This document shows positions 23,216 to 33,400 of a stretch of 64,000 bases of DNA, one piece after another. Source of the stretch: Xestospongia bergquistia (taxonomy: Eukaryota > Porifera > Demospongiae > Haplosclerida > Petrosiidae); contig OZ014411.1 of assembly GCA_963965975.1 (NCBI GenBank), forward strand, positions 15,776,446-15,840,445, written 5' to 3'. The notes below the pieces were generated by a model. It did no database searches, was not told where the DNA came from, and saw nothing but the letters and a program-made list of their open reading frames with translations. A program made the position numbers and the translations under genes. The stretch's first letter is position 1. Each line of letters starts with the position of its first letter.

Positions 23216-24072
23216 ATAGACATATTGAACACAACATTGATGTCCTTGATGACAATGGAGTAAATTGAGATGTTAATCCAACTTGCATTCATAACTCTCA
23301 AGCTAACCTGCAGTCACATTAAGTGTCTAGTACTTTTAGTTCTGACACAATAGTCAATGAAGGTGGTAGCAATGTTATATCATTATCATATGCTACTAGA
23401 ATAGAGTGTGCTACAAACTACTATCAATCAGACTGTTCTGTGTACTGTATACCAACTAATGATACTACTGGACATTATACTTGTGATACTAATGGTAACA
23501 AGATCTGTTTACCAGGCTATACTAATACAAGTAACAACTGTCTTAATAGTACTTTTAACAATCCTTAACATTTACTTTAATAACATTTTTGTCTTCTCAT
23601 TATTATAAATTTACTGATATATATTAGTAAATTTTGCATTGTTAATTCTATTTACGATGGGACCATTTTATTTATAAACATTAGTTTATTAGATAGAAAA
23701 TTACTACTTAAAGCTAATTTTTAAATGCACAATTTTAGATATACGGTAATGTTTATTTTAGTTGTTTGGAATTTATTTGGCTATCATTAATAGGTGAAAT
23801 AATTTGTAAAATTGTTGTCAACCAGGTGGAGGCCATTGTTAACAGTCTGGAAGATGTCAATATCTTAGTGGTTGGTCTGGTATTACTGCAGTATGCCAAC
23901 TATATGTCAAAGTGGTGCTTGTATTTAAAAAGATGGATGGAGTGGAGAAATCTGTACTGAACCAGTATGTCATCAGAAATGTAATCCAACTGGAGGACAA
24001 TGTACAGCACCTGATACATGTACATCTTTTGTTAAATGGACTGGTGGACTCTGTGATGTTCAAATATATCAT
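23216..24072 (+). pseudogene. Second Delta-like copy: DSL exon and EGF repeats, broken
   Basis: 23,216-23,545 matches the DSL exon of the upstream gene, but carries in-frame stops in its first third ('DDNGVN' then stop, and again before 'VSSTFSS'). The DSL Cys series itself is intact. 23,826-24,063 reads as EGF-like modules ('DGWSGEICTEPVCHQKCN', 'TGGQCTAPDTC', 'WTGGLCDV') with stops. It is homologous to the inverted fragment at 27,270-27,470. Confidence 0.75.
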
Positions 24073-24099
24073 CAGTTTATCCTTATATTAAGCACTTTT

Positions 24100-24450
24100 A
24101 CTTAATAAAAAACGTACATAGTATTGTTTTCAGTATATACAAGTTAGATATTGACTTCTATATTTTTGACAAATGCTTATAGTATTATCATACTATAACT
24201 TCTTTTGTTGTCAAAGCATAGACAAATTAAAGACAGCAAATAAAATAGTTATATTGATGTATCTTATATCAAATTTTTATTAGGAACATGATAATTCACA
24301 AAAGACTTCGGATTAGAGTCAAACCAAAATGAGCCCAATATGGTGCATGCCATTAAAATCACCAAAATAATTTTAAATGTTTCCATGAAACAAGAATTTG
24401 TTTGATAGTTTGATGATTTAGTTGTGACAGGAAAATGCTCTTTTTCTTTC
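24100..24450. repeat. Left arm of an inverted duplication
   Basis: Reading from 'gtattgttttcagtatatac' to 'ggtgcatgcc', this stretch reappears reversed at about 26,930-27,170. With the EGF-like DNA beside it, the arms span roughly 23,760-24,450 and 26,930-27,500. Confidence 0.75.
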
Positions 24451-25350
24451 TTAATTTTAGTCTAAATAACTCCAATACTAATAGCCTGCAAAATTAGTTT
24501 TATCTGAGGAGTGCACTTTGTATGTTTCATTTAGGATAGTTCACTAACAAAAATAGTGATTATGTTTAGACTTGACTAATAGAGCCTCTCCTGGAGATAT
24601 ATAGACTCATTATATTGAAGAAAGTATTCATGAGGATGGAGATGAAGATATCAATTTGCTCTTTTGGCTTCTTTATATAAGTACATCTGAAAAATAATGT
24701 AAATGCTTCTTTGTTGCACTCTTCAAAGTAAAAAGATATAAATCCTGCTTCAGCCACTTTAGGTTAGCATATCTGGTTAATCTGTACATGATAATGAAAC
24801 ACATATGCACTGTTCTTCCTTGATTTTGTATTAATTTATTAAAAAGACACCAAACAGGTGAATAAAAAAATTCTGAAAAATATCTGAAATGTAGGAATAA
24901 TATCAGATACAGTCATATTCACAATTGAGTGTGTTGGAGCATGTCAGTGTCAGTGTTGTGATTTATTAAGTTAGGGTTAATTTCAAATGATAAAGCATCT
25001 CAAATAGAAACAGCAGTAAGACAAACCATACATAGTAGCTATACAGTAGAATCCTGGAACCAATTTATACTTTAATCTTATAATGCAGTACGATGATACT
25101 TCTCTTATTATAAGAATACTGGTGACCTTAAAATTGCTTGACCCTTCAATTATGTAGTTATTATAGTATATTACATATATACTATGAATGTAGAGATATT
25201 TATAATGTTATTATTATTGTTGTCTTGTTTGAAATGCTTTGTAATTATTTCTACGTTTCATAATCTTTCAGAAATTGTATTAACTTATTGATTAAGGATG
25301 TTGATTTTTCACATTTCAATTAATGTTTTTTTTACCCTAATTAATTCTAT
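24450..25350. other. Spacer of the inverted duplication, nothing recognised
   Basis: AT-rich, with no convincing gene on either strand. Confidence 0.4.
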
Positions 25351-25589
25351 AGATTATCCCAAAGTCTTCTTTTGTGGTATACTATGGAAAGAAATAATTG
25401 CTGGCACTCTATTTTGACAGGATTGTCCCTTTTTGTAAATCAGGTCACATATATTTTGTGAAAAAAGCTTGTTGTGATAATTTGTGGATTGTGTATCACA
25501 GATGTTTACAAAACACATGGTTATATATTTTAAACTCACAAGTCTGTGCCTTTTATAATCACTAAAGCAAATTAGTAAATTATTAGCCT

Positions 25590-26260
25590 GTTTAATTTGC
25601 TGATATGTAATGGTAGTTTCTTGAAGCTGTTGCTTAAGATTTTTTTTCTTTATGCTGTAGCTGACTTGGATCTTGGTGTTAATTTGTTGAGTCAAGGTCC
25701 CTTTCTCTTCACACTCTTGCTGAAGCAGATTGTTAGCCTCTTGAAACTGTTGATTAAGATCACTTTTTTCTTCAAGCTGTAGCTGAAGTTGATTATCAGC
25801 TTCTAGAAGCTGTTAGTCCAGAGTCTTTTTCTCTTCAAGTTGCTGTTGAAGCAGATTGTTAGGTTCTTGGAGCCGTCAATTCAGGTCACTTTTTTCTTGA
25901 TAGTGTTGCTGGAGTAGATTATTGAGCTGTTGATCCAATCTTTTTATTCTTTCTATGTTATTGCTCAAATAACTTCGTAGCTTCTTGAAGTTGTTGTTTC
26001 AGATGTTTCTTTGTCATTATTTTCTTGAAGTGCAGCAATATAAGCTTCAGGAGCTTTTGATAACAAGTTCTTTTTTCTTCATTAGGTTTTTAATCTGTTC
26101 ATTCAGGTGCTGATTTTTTAATGATTTAGTTGAATTGAGTGGTAGTTTGACATAGCTGTTTATTAACATCTCTTTCTTCATCCTGTTGTTCAAATGTAGC
26201 ATACCTTAATTAATTTTTTGCAGTTCTTGATAAAAGTTTTTGTATTTTTGTTCATGTCTT
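25590..26260 (-). pseudogene. Degenerate coiled-coil coding repeats of about 63 bp
   Basis: On the minus strand a peptide motif resembling 'QLQEANNLLQQ..EEK..L' recurs about every 21 residues (three heptads), for example near 25,622, 25,685, 25,742, 25,805, 25,870 and 25,926. Stops and shifts interrupt it. It looks like a fragment of a long coiled-coil gene. The family is not identifiable. Confidence 0.5.
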
Positions 26261-26930
26261 TTAAGTTGCTTTTCAAGAGTTGGACTATAAAGTCTGTATA
26301 CACCATATCAACACTCATATAAACTCTACCAATCTCCTGTGCTGCCAACCAGTAGCCAATTTTTTTTCTAATGTTACTAGGCTGCTGGGTGGCAAGGGAG
26401 TGCTCTGACCTTCAAGGGTGCTAGTGTCTTTGTGTGTACGTTGGTAGTCCCTTTTCACTTCTTTTATCTCCTCTCTCTCTCTATGAGTTTGTTGTCAACA
26501 CCAGTTCAGTTAGTAACTATTTTTCTTATTTCCCTGCAGGAGCAGCTTTGTGAGTTATCTCTCTGTTATGTCCATCTATATTTCATCCAGTCTGTAGTAA
26601 CTCAGTTGTAGCAAATGCCTATCTCTTCTTCTATGTTCTCTATTTGTTACTACCTGCACTATTGGGAACACTTTTTCCATTTAGTGACTCTTTAACTTAA
26701 ATTATTTCAAGTTATTTTTACATCTTTATTATTTTATTTTTTTATTGTTTTCCGTGTTTTTCTTTATAATTTATATATTGTCTTTATTTTATTGAAAGTT
26801 TCTAAAAAGATTTTTTTAACTAATTTTTTGTGAAAAGTCAGTAATTCTCTAAGTTTGAAATATCTAGATTTTAATTACTTTTAACTTTCTTCATAAAATT
26901 GAATTAGTTGCTAAGTGTGTGGGGGGATAT
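26261..26930. other. Unclassified sequence, CT-rich in part
   Basis: A pyrimidine-rich plus strand from 26,440-26,650 with a CTCTCTCT run. No gene was identified. A dispersed repeat is possible. Confidence 0.3.
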
Positions 26931-27500
26931 ATTTAGAATAATTTGGGTGGATTTAATATCATGCACCATCTGGGGTTCTTTTTTGCTTGAATCTAACTCT
27001 GATATGTTTTGTGAATTATCGTGTTACTAATGTTAATGTAAGAATTTTATCTACAGTATTTGTCTATACTTTGACAGTCAAAGAAGTTATATTATGACAA
27101 TACTGCAAGTACTTTAAAGAAATATAGAAGTCAATAACGAAATTGTATATACTGAAAATAATACTGTTTATGTTTTTATTAAGTAACCAAACTAAAGTTA
27201 TTTGATAAGTGTGTACTAATCATAATGTGTCTGAAGTATTAGAATATAACAGAACCAATCAGTCCACTCATCATTAGGTGTATACAGATATAGATATTAA
27301 GTATATTAAAAGCACCATTTTGACACTGATCAGAGCAGTCAGGAGCACTACAGTTAGTACCAGATCAGCCACTATGGCATAAACGTTGTCCAGACTGGTG
27401 ACAATAGCCTCCAATAAGATGACAACCTTCTCTGCATAATACTCACTGTATCTAGAATGATAACCAAATAAATTCCAAACTACAAAAATAAACATTAATG
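26930..27500 (-). pseudogene. Inverted Delta-like EGF fragment and flank
   Basis: On the minus strand 27,470-27,310 reads 'CREGCHLIGGYCHQSG', then after a TGA 'SGTNCSAPDCSDQC', an EGF-repeat pattern like that at 23,826. The flank is the reverse of 24,100-24,450. It is the right arm of the inverted duplication, carrying a stop and lacking the rest of the gene. Confidence 0.7.
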
Positions 27501-27859
27501 TAAGTCTAGAATTGAAAATTTATATTCATCTACACGAGCATATATTCTGTATTATTAACTGTTGAATTGATATACTGTCAGACCTTAATGCAAGAGATTT
27601 TTGTGTTATTGTTAGTACAAAAGCTCCAGATAAGAAGAGTCTCCATCACTGTCTAATGTACATCACCAACTAAAAGAGACTGATACTGATTCAGCTAGTG
27701 AATTAAGAATCATGAATTCCATTCTTCATTGTGTATTAGACTGATCATACTTCCTAAATTATAAACATTTAACTACACACAACTGTCAAACATGAAATTA
27801 CATTTTGTTTGGTGTATATTGAAAAATGGCTAAATTTAATACATTGAATTTTTTAAAAT

Positions 27860-28720
27860 CACTAAGTATAGTAGATGTAATTAATAGTAAGGTTAATGTA
27901 CATATAGGTAGCTGAGGAGAAGAGGGCATCCCTGATAGAGTCATGTCGATATATACGGTCTTTATTGCCGCCACATTCAATCTGATGATCACCGTAAGGG
28001 TCACAGGATGATTTACAGAAGGGACATGGGTAATCAACAGAGAACATTTTGACACCGAGCCAGTACTGGAGGCACCGACGAAACTCTTTATCATGGAGAT
28101 GGAGACCTAAGGCAAGGGAGGGATCACATTTAGCCAATCTCCTGCATGGGGGATAGCAGAGGATAAGGCAAGAGCTTTCAGACAAGAGGAGGGAGCATTT
28201 GAGAGGAGGGAGTCAAAGGAGGGTTGATCAATGGCTCTAGAAAGATGGCTTTGGTACAGAATGAAGTGAATGGCATTGGAAGAAGACCAATCCGGGTTCC
28301 TAGATGCGAAGGAAAACTAGGAAAAAGCTTCTGTAAGCTGAGAAGAGTGATTAGGGTGATACCCCAGGATCTCTACCATCAGAAGCTGGGAGAAGGAAAC
28401 TGAGCCAATATAGGCGTCGGAGGAATGTAGAGAAGCCCTACGGAAACTGAGGTCCCCTAAAGAGGTGGGGAGAGAAGCTTTGGTCCAAGACCAGTCTGGT
28501 AGAGGGCCGCCCATCAGATCAGAGAGGGATTTGTATATAACAGAGTCAAAGGAGGTAGTGGCGTCTCTGATATTTTAGGGAGGACAAGTTCTGAGGGAGA
28601 AGAAGATTTTGGGGAAGGCAAGACAGCACTTAAAGAGTGTTGTTTCCATTTGTGAGTCCTGTAGGTCAGGTAAAAAAGAGAGAGTATGTTTTAGCTTTGT
28701 CACTCTCTTTTGGACAAAAG
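27860..28720 (-). mobile_element. Non-LTR retroelement, reverse transcriptase C-terminal fragment
   Basis: Minus-strand frames show 'DLQDSQMETTLLRSCLAFP', 'GGPLPDWSWTKASLP' and 'GDLSFRRASLHSSDAYI', followed by a zinc-ribbon-like 'CPFCKSSCDPYGDHQIEC' and 'DSIRDALFSSA'. This series occurs downstream of the RT palm in some animal non-LTR elements. Frames are shifted relative to each other and the catalytic part is absent. The GC content is clearly above the surroundings, marking an insertion. Confidence 0.7.
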
Positions 28721-29970
28721 AATTACAGAAGGCCTATTGGAAAGCCCAGTAACACAAAGCCTTCACTGGTGGTAGGAATATCAGTTGGGAGTGGGTTGTA
28801 AATTATTGTTATAATTGCTATACACTTTATTATAATTGTTATATCATATCATGTCATGGTTATGTTAGTTTTATGATTTTATTAAATAAAATAAAATTGT
28901 TAAATTCTTTGCATTACAATACCAGCATATGCAAACACATGACTTGTTTTCCAGATACAGTTGTCCTAGCTGGCCCACCAACACAATTTGCTCAATAAAA
29001 TTTTACATGGAAAAAGTACACTTATTATGCATATTGTTATGATCAGGAGCAGTTTAGTTGAATATCTATATATACAAAATAATAATATGCTGTCAGATTA
29101 TTGGTTCTTGATTGCTAGGACTGTTTATATAAATGTGTCAATTAGTGCATAACTTTCCACTAATTTCTGAAGATATATATATATATGTCATGCAAGAAGA
29201 ACTATATCAAGTCCATAAGAACATACTATCAAATGAAGAAGGAAGAAATTATCCATAGTCAATTAATGTAACTTGTAAAGTAACACAATCTAAAAATTTA
29301 TTGATTTAATTATGCTACCTTATATAATTTATCTTGACTAAAATGATAATGACCATATAAATACTATATTATTTCAATAAAATTTTTATTCCACCAATGA
29401 TAAATTGCATGCCAAGTGATCTATAATTATTTTGGCCAAATTTATTTACTTATTTGTATGTCTACTCACTTTGCTTTATTATAATAACTATTGTTGTATG
29501 AAACAATTAAAAGGAACAAATCAAATTAAACCAGATCCTTTAACTGTCCACTGGCTTCTTTCTCTGTCTGAATTTCTTGCATTTTATAGCTATTAGTCTT
29601 ACTTAGACACTAATGCTAATTATAAATTATTGTAGCTCTAGTCATTGTTTCATTGTAAAGTTGGTATATTTCAAAACAACTATAGGATGATTTCTTTCAA
29701 GTATAATTTATATTTTTTTAATTAATTGTTATTTTGTTAACCATCATAATTGATGATGACATATTTCGTCACTGCATAATAAATTAACCAATTTATTGTT
29801 AGCATACAACAGATAAATTGGTCAAAAGATAAAAAATGGACATAAAAACAAACTAAGTTACACAAAGGAAACAATAGGAACATGGGAGTGGTCTTAGATT
29901 TAAAGAAACCTATAATTATTATGACATCTATTCATTTATTAGCCACATTAGCTCTAATATGTATTAGTCA
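28720..29970. other. No gene seen
   Basis: AT-rich stretch between the retroelement fragment and the orphan tail exon. A short TA run lies at 29,177-29,186. Confidence 0.4.
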
Positions 29971-29972
29971 TC

Positions 29973-30200
29973 TCAGGATAAAGTGATCATGAGCAGCTGC
30001 AGAGTTGAAACATGATGATTAGGAGATGGAGATAAATTCCCACCAGAACTCAGTGCATACATGTCTTGATTCTCTAATAAAATAGATTTATTCATTCTAC
30101 CATTTCCATCCTCTTCTAATTCTATTTTTATTTCTATGACCAATCTATCAAGCCTATCATGTTCATCAATATTATAGTTTATATATCTGTAATATATTTC
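29973..30200 (-). CDS. Orphan terminal exon resembling a receptor cytoplasmic tail
   Basis: A 76-codon open stretch on the minus strand that starts after an AG acceptor (TATAG|GAA, phase 0) and ends with TGA at 29975-29973. The composition is clearly protein-like: acidic 'KIELEEDGNG', then 'LLENQDMYALSSGG' and 'SPSPNHH'. It is reminiscent of the cytoplasmic tail at 21,657-21,899 ('DLSENPSYLCV'). It sits 127 bases beyond the stop of gene 2. Its phase does not fit the last gene 2 donors, so it is either an alternative end of gene 2 or a remnant of an inverted Delta-like unit. Confidence 0.45.
   Translation of the reverse strand, partial: EIYYRYINYNIDEHDRLDRLVIEIKIELEEDGNGRMNKSILLENQDMYALSSGGNLSPSPNHHVSTLQLLMITLS
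30127..30132 (-). promoter_or_regulatory. Possible polyadenylation signal AATAAA for gene 2
   Basis: AATAAA on the minus strand about 200 bases after the stop. It falls inside the open frame at 29973-30200, so it may be accidental. Confidence 0.25.
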
Positions 30201-30327
30201 CTATATCATTAGATAGAATAGGATTCACTTTCACAATTGTTGATAAATGTAATTTCAAAGATTAGTTGTTGACTTAGAAAAAGGTCAAAAAGTAAACAAA
30301 ATCAAAGTGAAAAACTAAGTCAATAGT

Positions 30328-30413
30328 TTATTTTCTTGTTATGTATATAAAATAGGCTATAACAGCAACAAAAATGGCTACCAACAGCAACATAAACCAA
30401 CTACCATCCTCTC
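30328..30413 (-). CDS. Gene 2 last coding exon: C-terminal membrane anchor
   Basis: 86 bp ending in TAA at 30330-30328. It encodes a 20-residue hydrophobic helix (875-894, 'FMLLLVAIFVAVIAYFIY') and only three residues after it (T-R-K). With no signal peptide upstream this suggests a tail-anchored protein with the ankyrin and death domains in the cytosol. The homologous exon in the third copy is at 60,170-60,231. Confidence 0.85.
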
Positions 30414-33400
30414 CTAGTGAGTAAAGAAAGAACATATAACAATGTACTTAAAAATTCAGAAATATAAATTAACTGAATGCCAACAAACAGACATAAATAA
30501 TAGCACTAATTTATTTAAAATAAGGAAGTTTAATATAAGATATCAAATTTCTTATTTAACATCATAACTATATAATTATACCTTTTGTCTTAATTGGCTC
30601 TTGATAAATTGGAGGAGGAGAATTAAAAGTGGTAATCTCTTGACCTATGGAGTGACACAGGAACAATTGTTAAATGCAATTTTCAACTTTACCAGGTTGA
30701 TAAGAGTAATCATTTTTGATCTCAGGTCTTAATAAGTAGTAAAATATCTTTTCTGCTACTGCTTTGTTTTGTACAGGTGGGTCCTCAACAACAGTGATTA
30801 TCATTCTCCAAGATTTTTCACAAGTTCTCTGATCTTTCCAAACCCGTAGAACTTCTAACAGTTTTGCAGTATCATTATGTGGCCAATTCTGTTTAATAGA
30901 CTTTAGATGAACATCATTCACAGCAAGTTGTACACCAATAATTTCCCAATCACACCTAATGTCATTAAGTTGTGTCATCAGGTGTTGTATCTTAGGCTCT
31001 TTACCTATAATAATGAGAAAATAAGAAATATGACTTAATTAACTACTCATTGACAAAATTGTCTATTAATTTGCAAATTTCATAACTCACATAACAATTC
31101 ATCAGAAATTCCTAATCCATCATACGATGACGGGATATGGATAGAAGGATGACTATTGGTAGAAGGAGTATTGGTAAAGTGAGCTATATTTAAAAAAAGA
31201 GCATAATTATTATATTTCTATATAATGCTTCAGTAATTATATAAGCTCAGGTAATATGTTATATGACATTATATTAAAACATGAATATGTTCTGTCTTTA
31301 ATATCACTCACTTGTTGTCTCTTGCTCTTGTTGCAAATTATAACTAAAAATTACCAAAGTCATCTGCAGCCTTATTCCTCTAAAAGTAAGCCGTAAGTCA
31401 GTGAGTTCCTTCTTATCTTTGAGAGAGACTTTAAAGGTTAAGGATGGTAGGGCAGAGCCTGGTTGACATCGATCAATGAACTTTCTAGAAAGCTTAAACA
31501 ATACAAAATTTAAAACTTCACAACAACTAGGACTTTACTTGGAATGGTAACAACATTGGCTGAATGTCGTAATTCTCATTAGCAATTGTAACTTCAGTAA
31601 TGTTAGGATCAGAGAAAGCAAATGTGTCTATCCTTTTCCAATTTTCAAATTGTTTCTCTGTTTTCACTCTCTAATATAGATAACAAACATTTAATACAGT
31701 GGTTATATAGTGTTATAGTTTTTAATTCATTATAGCTGCATACCTCAATAAAAGGTCCAAGATTTTTAGTAACAACTGCTTGTACTTCCCAACAAAACTT
31801 CGCCTTCTCTTTGAAAAACACTGTCATTGCATAACTATGAGATGGTTGTTGAAATAAAACACTCCTAATTTTATTGATGATGCCAATGACACAAAAATCA
31901 GAGATACCTACGACACCAGAATTGTCATAAGGTGTGAACACTTGGTCATATTCAGTTGGTAACAGCTCAAACTTGTAAGGTGGTTGTCCTTTAGCTCTGA
32001 TAAATGCTAGATGTTGACTTTCCTCTTGTGACCTGAGCTGAACATTATGTTGGAGATGAAGCTTAATAGGTTTAGAGAATTTTCCAGTTGTTTTAATCTT
32101 GTAGAAACAGCTAACAAGCTCAACATCAGGAGGGAGGATGATATCGGACTCTTTTAATGCGACTACATTGACTTCAGTTTTGATATCCTGCCCTTCTTCC
32201 ACTGACGATGGTGGAATGACTAGCTTGATTCCATACTCTGGTTTCTCAAAAACTTGCTCTTTATTGAGGTATTCAATATTCCATTTAGACACATCTTCCA
32301 AAACTAAATAATAACAAATCAAACAAGTAGAAGTACTACATAGTTGTTGTCTAATACCTTACCTCGTTTTGGATTGTACTCCTTAAAAACTCTGGAAACT
32401 TCATCCTTCCTTTCGTCACAACATTCCTCTAATGGAGTGTTACCCTCATTATTTTTAATAGTCGTATCTGCATCTTGAGATAGCAATGATTGTATAACAT
32501 TTATATGACCTTCTTTGGAGGCAATATGCAATGCAGTATTACCATCCTATTTAAAATTAGACTAATCAATAAAATAATTTATGGATTTATTGACCTTGTT
32601 ACAAATATTAGGATCTGCATGATAATATAAGAGTAACTGGACTATCTCAGAGTGACCTTCTTTAGAACTACAATGCAAAGCTGTCATCTGATTCTAGAGA
32701 AATTAATTGTCATATTAACTAGTACATCATTAACATCAATGGTATCACTACTTCATGTAAGAAAGTGTGGTATAGAATTAATAATATGTGGTACATATGC
32801 AACAATATCTATATGCAATATATATTAGCCTTATCACAAATATTAGGATGTCTATCATGTTGTAAGAATAACTAGACTATCTCAGTATGACCATTATTTT
32901 GAGGTTCTATGTAGAGCTATTATCTGATCCTAGAGAAATTAGTTGTTATAAGTCACTTGTAGAATTCATGCAAATATGGTAGAATCTTACAAATGAGTAG
33001 GCAAATGGTCTGGCAATATAGTGCAGATTTCTGCCTAACATATACTAGGAGAAAATAAGTTATTTGCAAATACTTTTATTTCCTAGCAGTAAACAGTGTA
33101 GAAACCATTAAGCCAATTATTGTATAGAGTTTGTTACTGTTGGAAGATAAGGCATTAAATCTAACCTATCAATGTCAGAACTGAACTATCATGTCAATTG
33201 AACTAGCTGATCTTCTCATTAATTGTTGATTCTACAGTAATCCACTCAATAAGCTATATTAATTTTAAGTACTTATGCACATATCTTTGTACTCATGCAC
33301 TAGTAGGAACTAAAATTATAGTATTAATATGTTCTTTCAGTCAGCCAAAATAATCTGTCCGTTTCTGCATTTTACCTAAACATGAGGTTGCCTTATGCAT

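Noticed and set aside
23857-24072. Minus-strand 71-codon frame
   Set aside because: Antisense to the EGF-like remnants of the second Delta copy.
27798-28094. 98-codon minus-strand frame
   Set aside because: Shadow of the retroelement frame with the zinc-ribbon-like motif.
32319-32362. Extension of the last ankyrin exon past its donor
   Set aside because: The frame runs into the intron; the GTAAGG donor at 32,362 joins correctly to the ZU5 exon.
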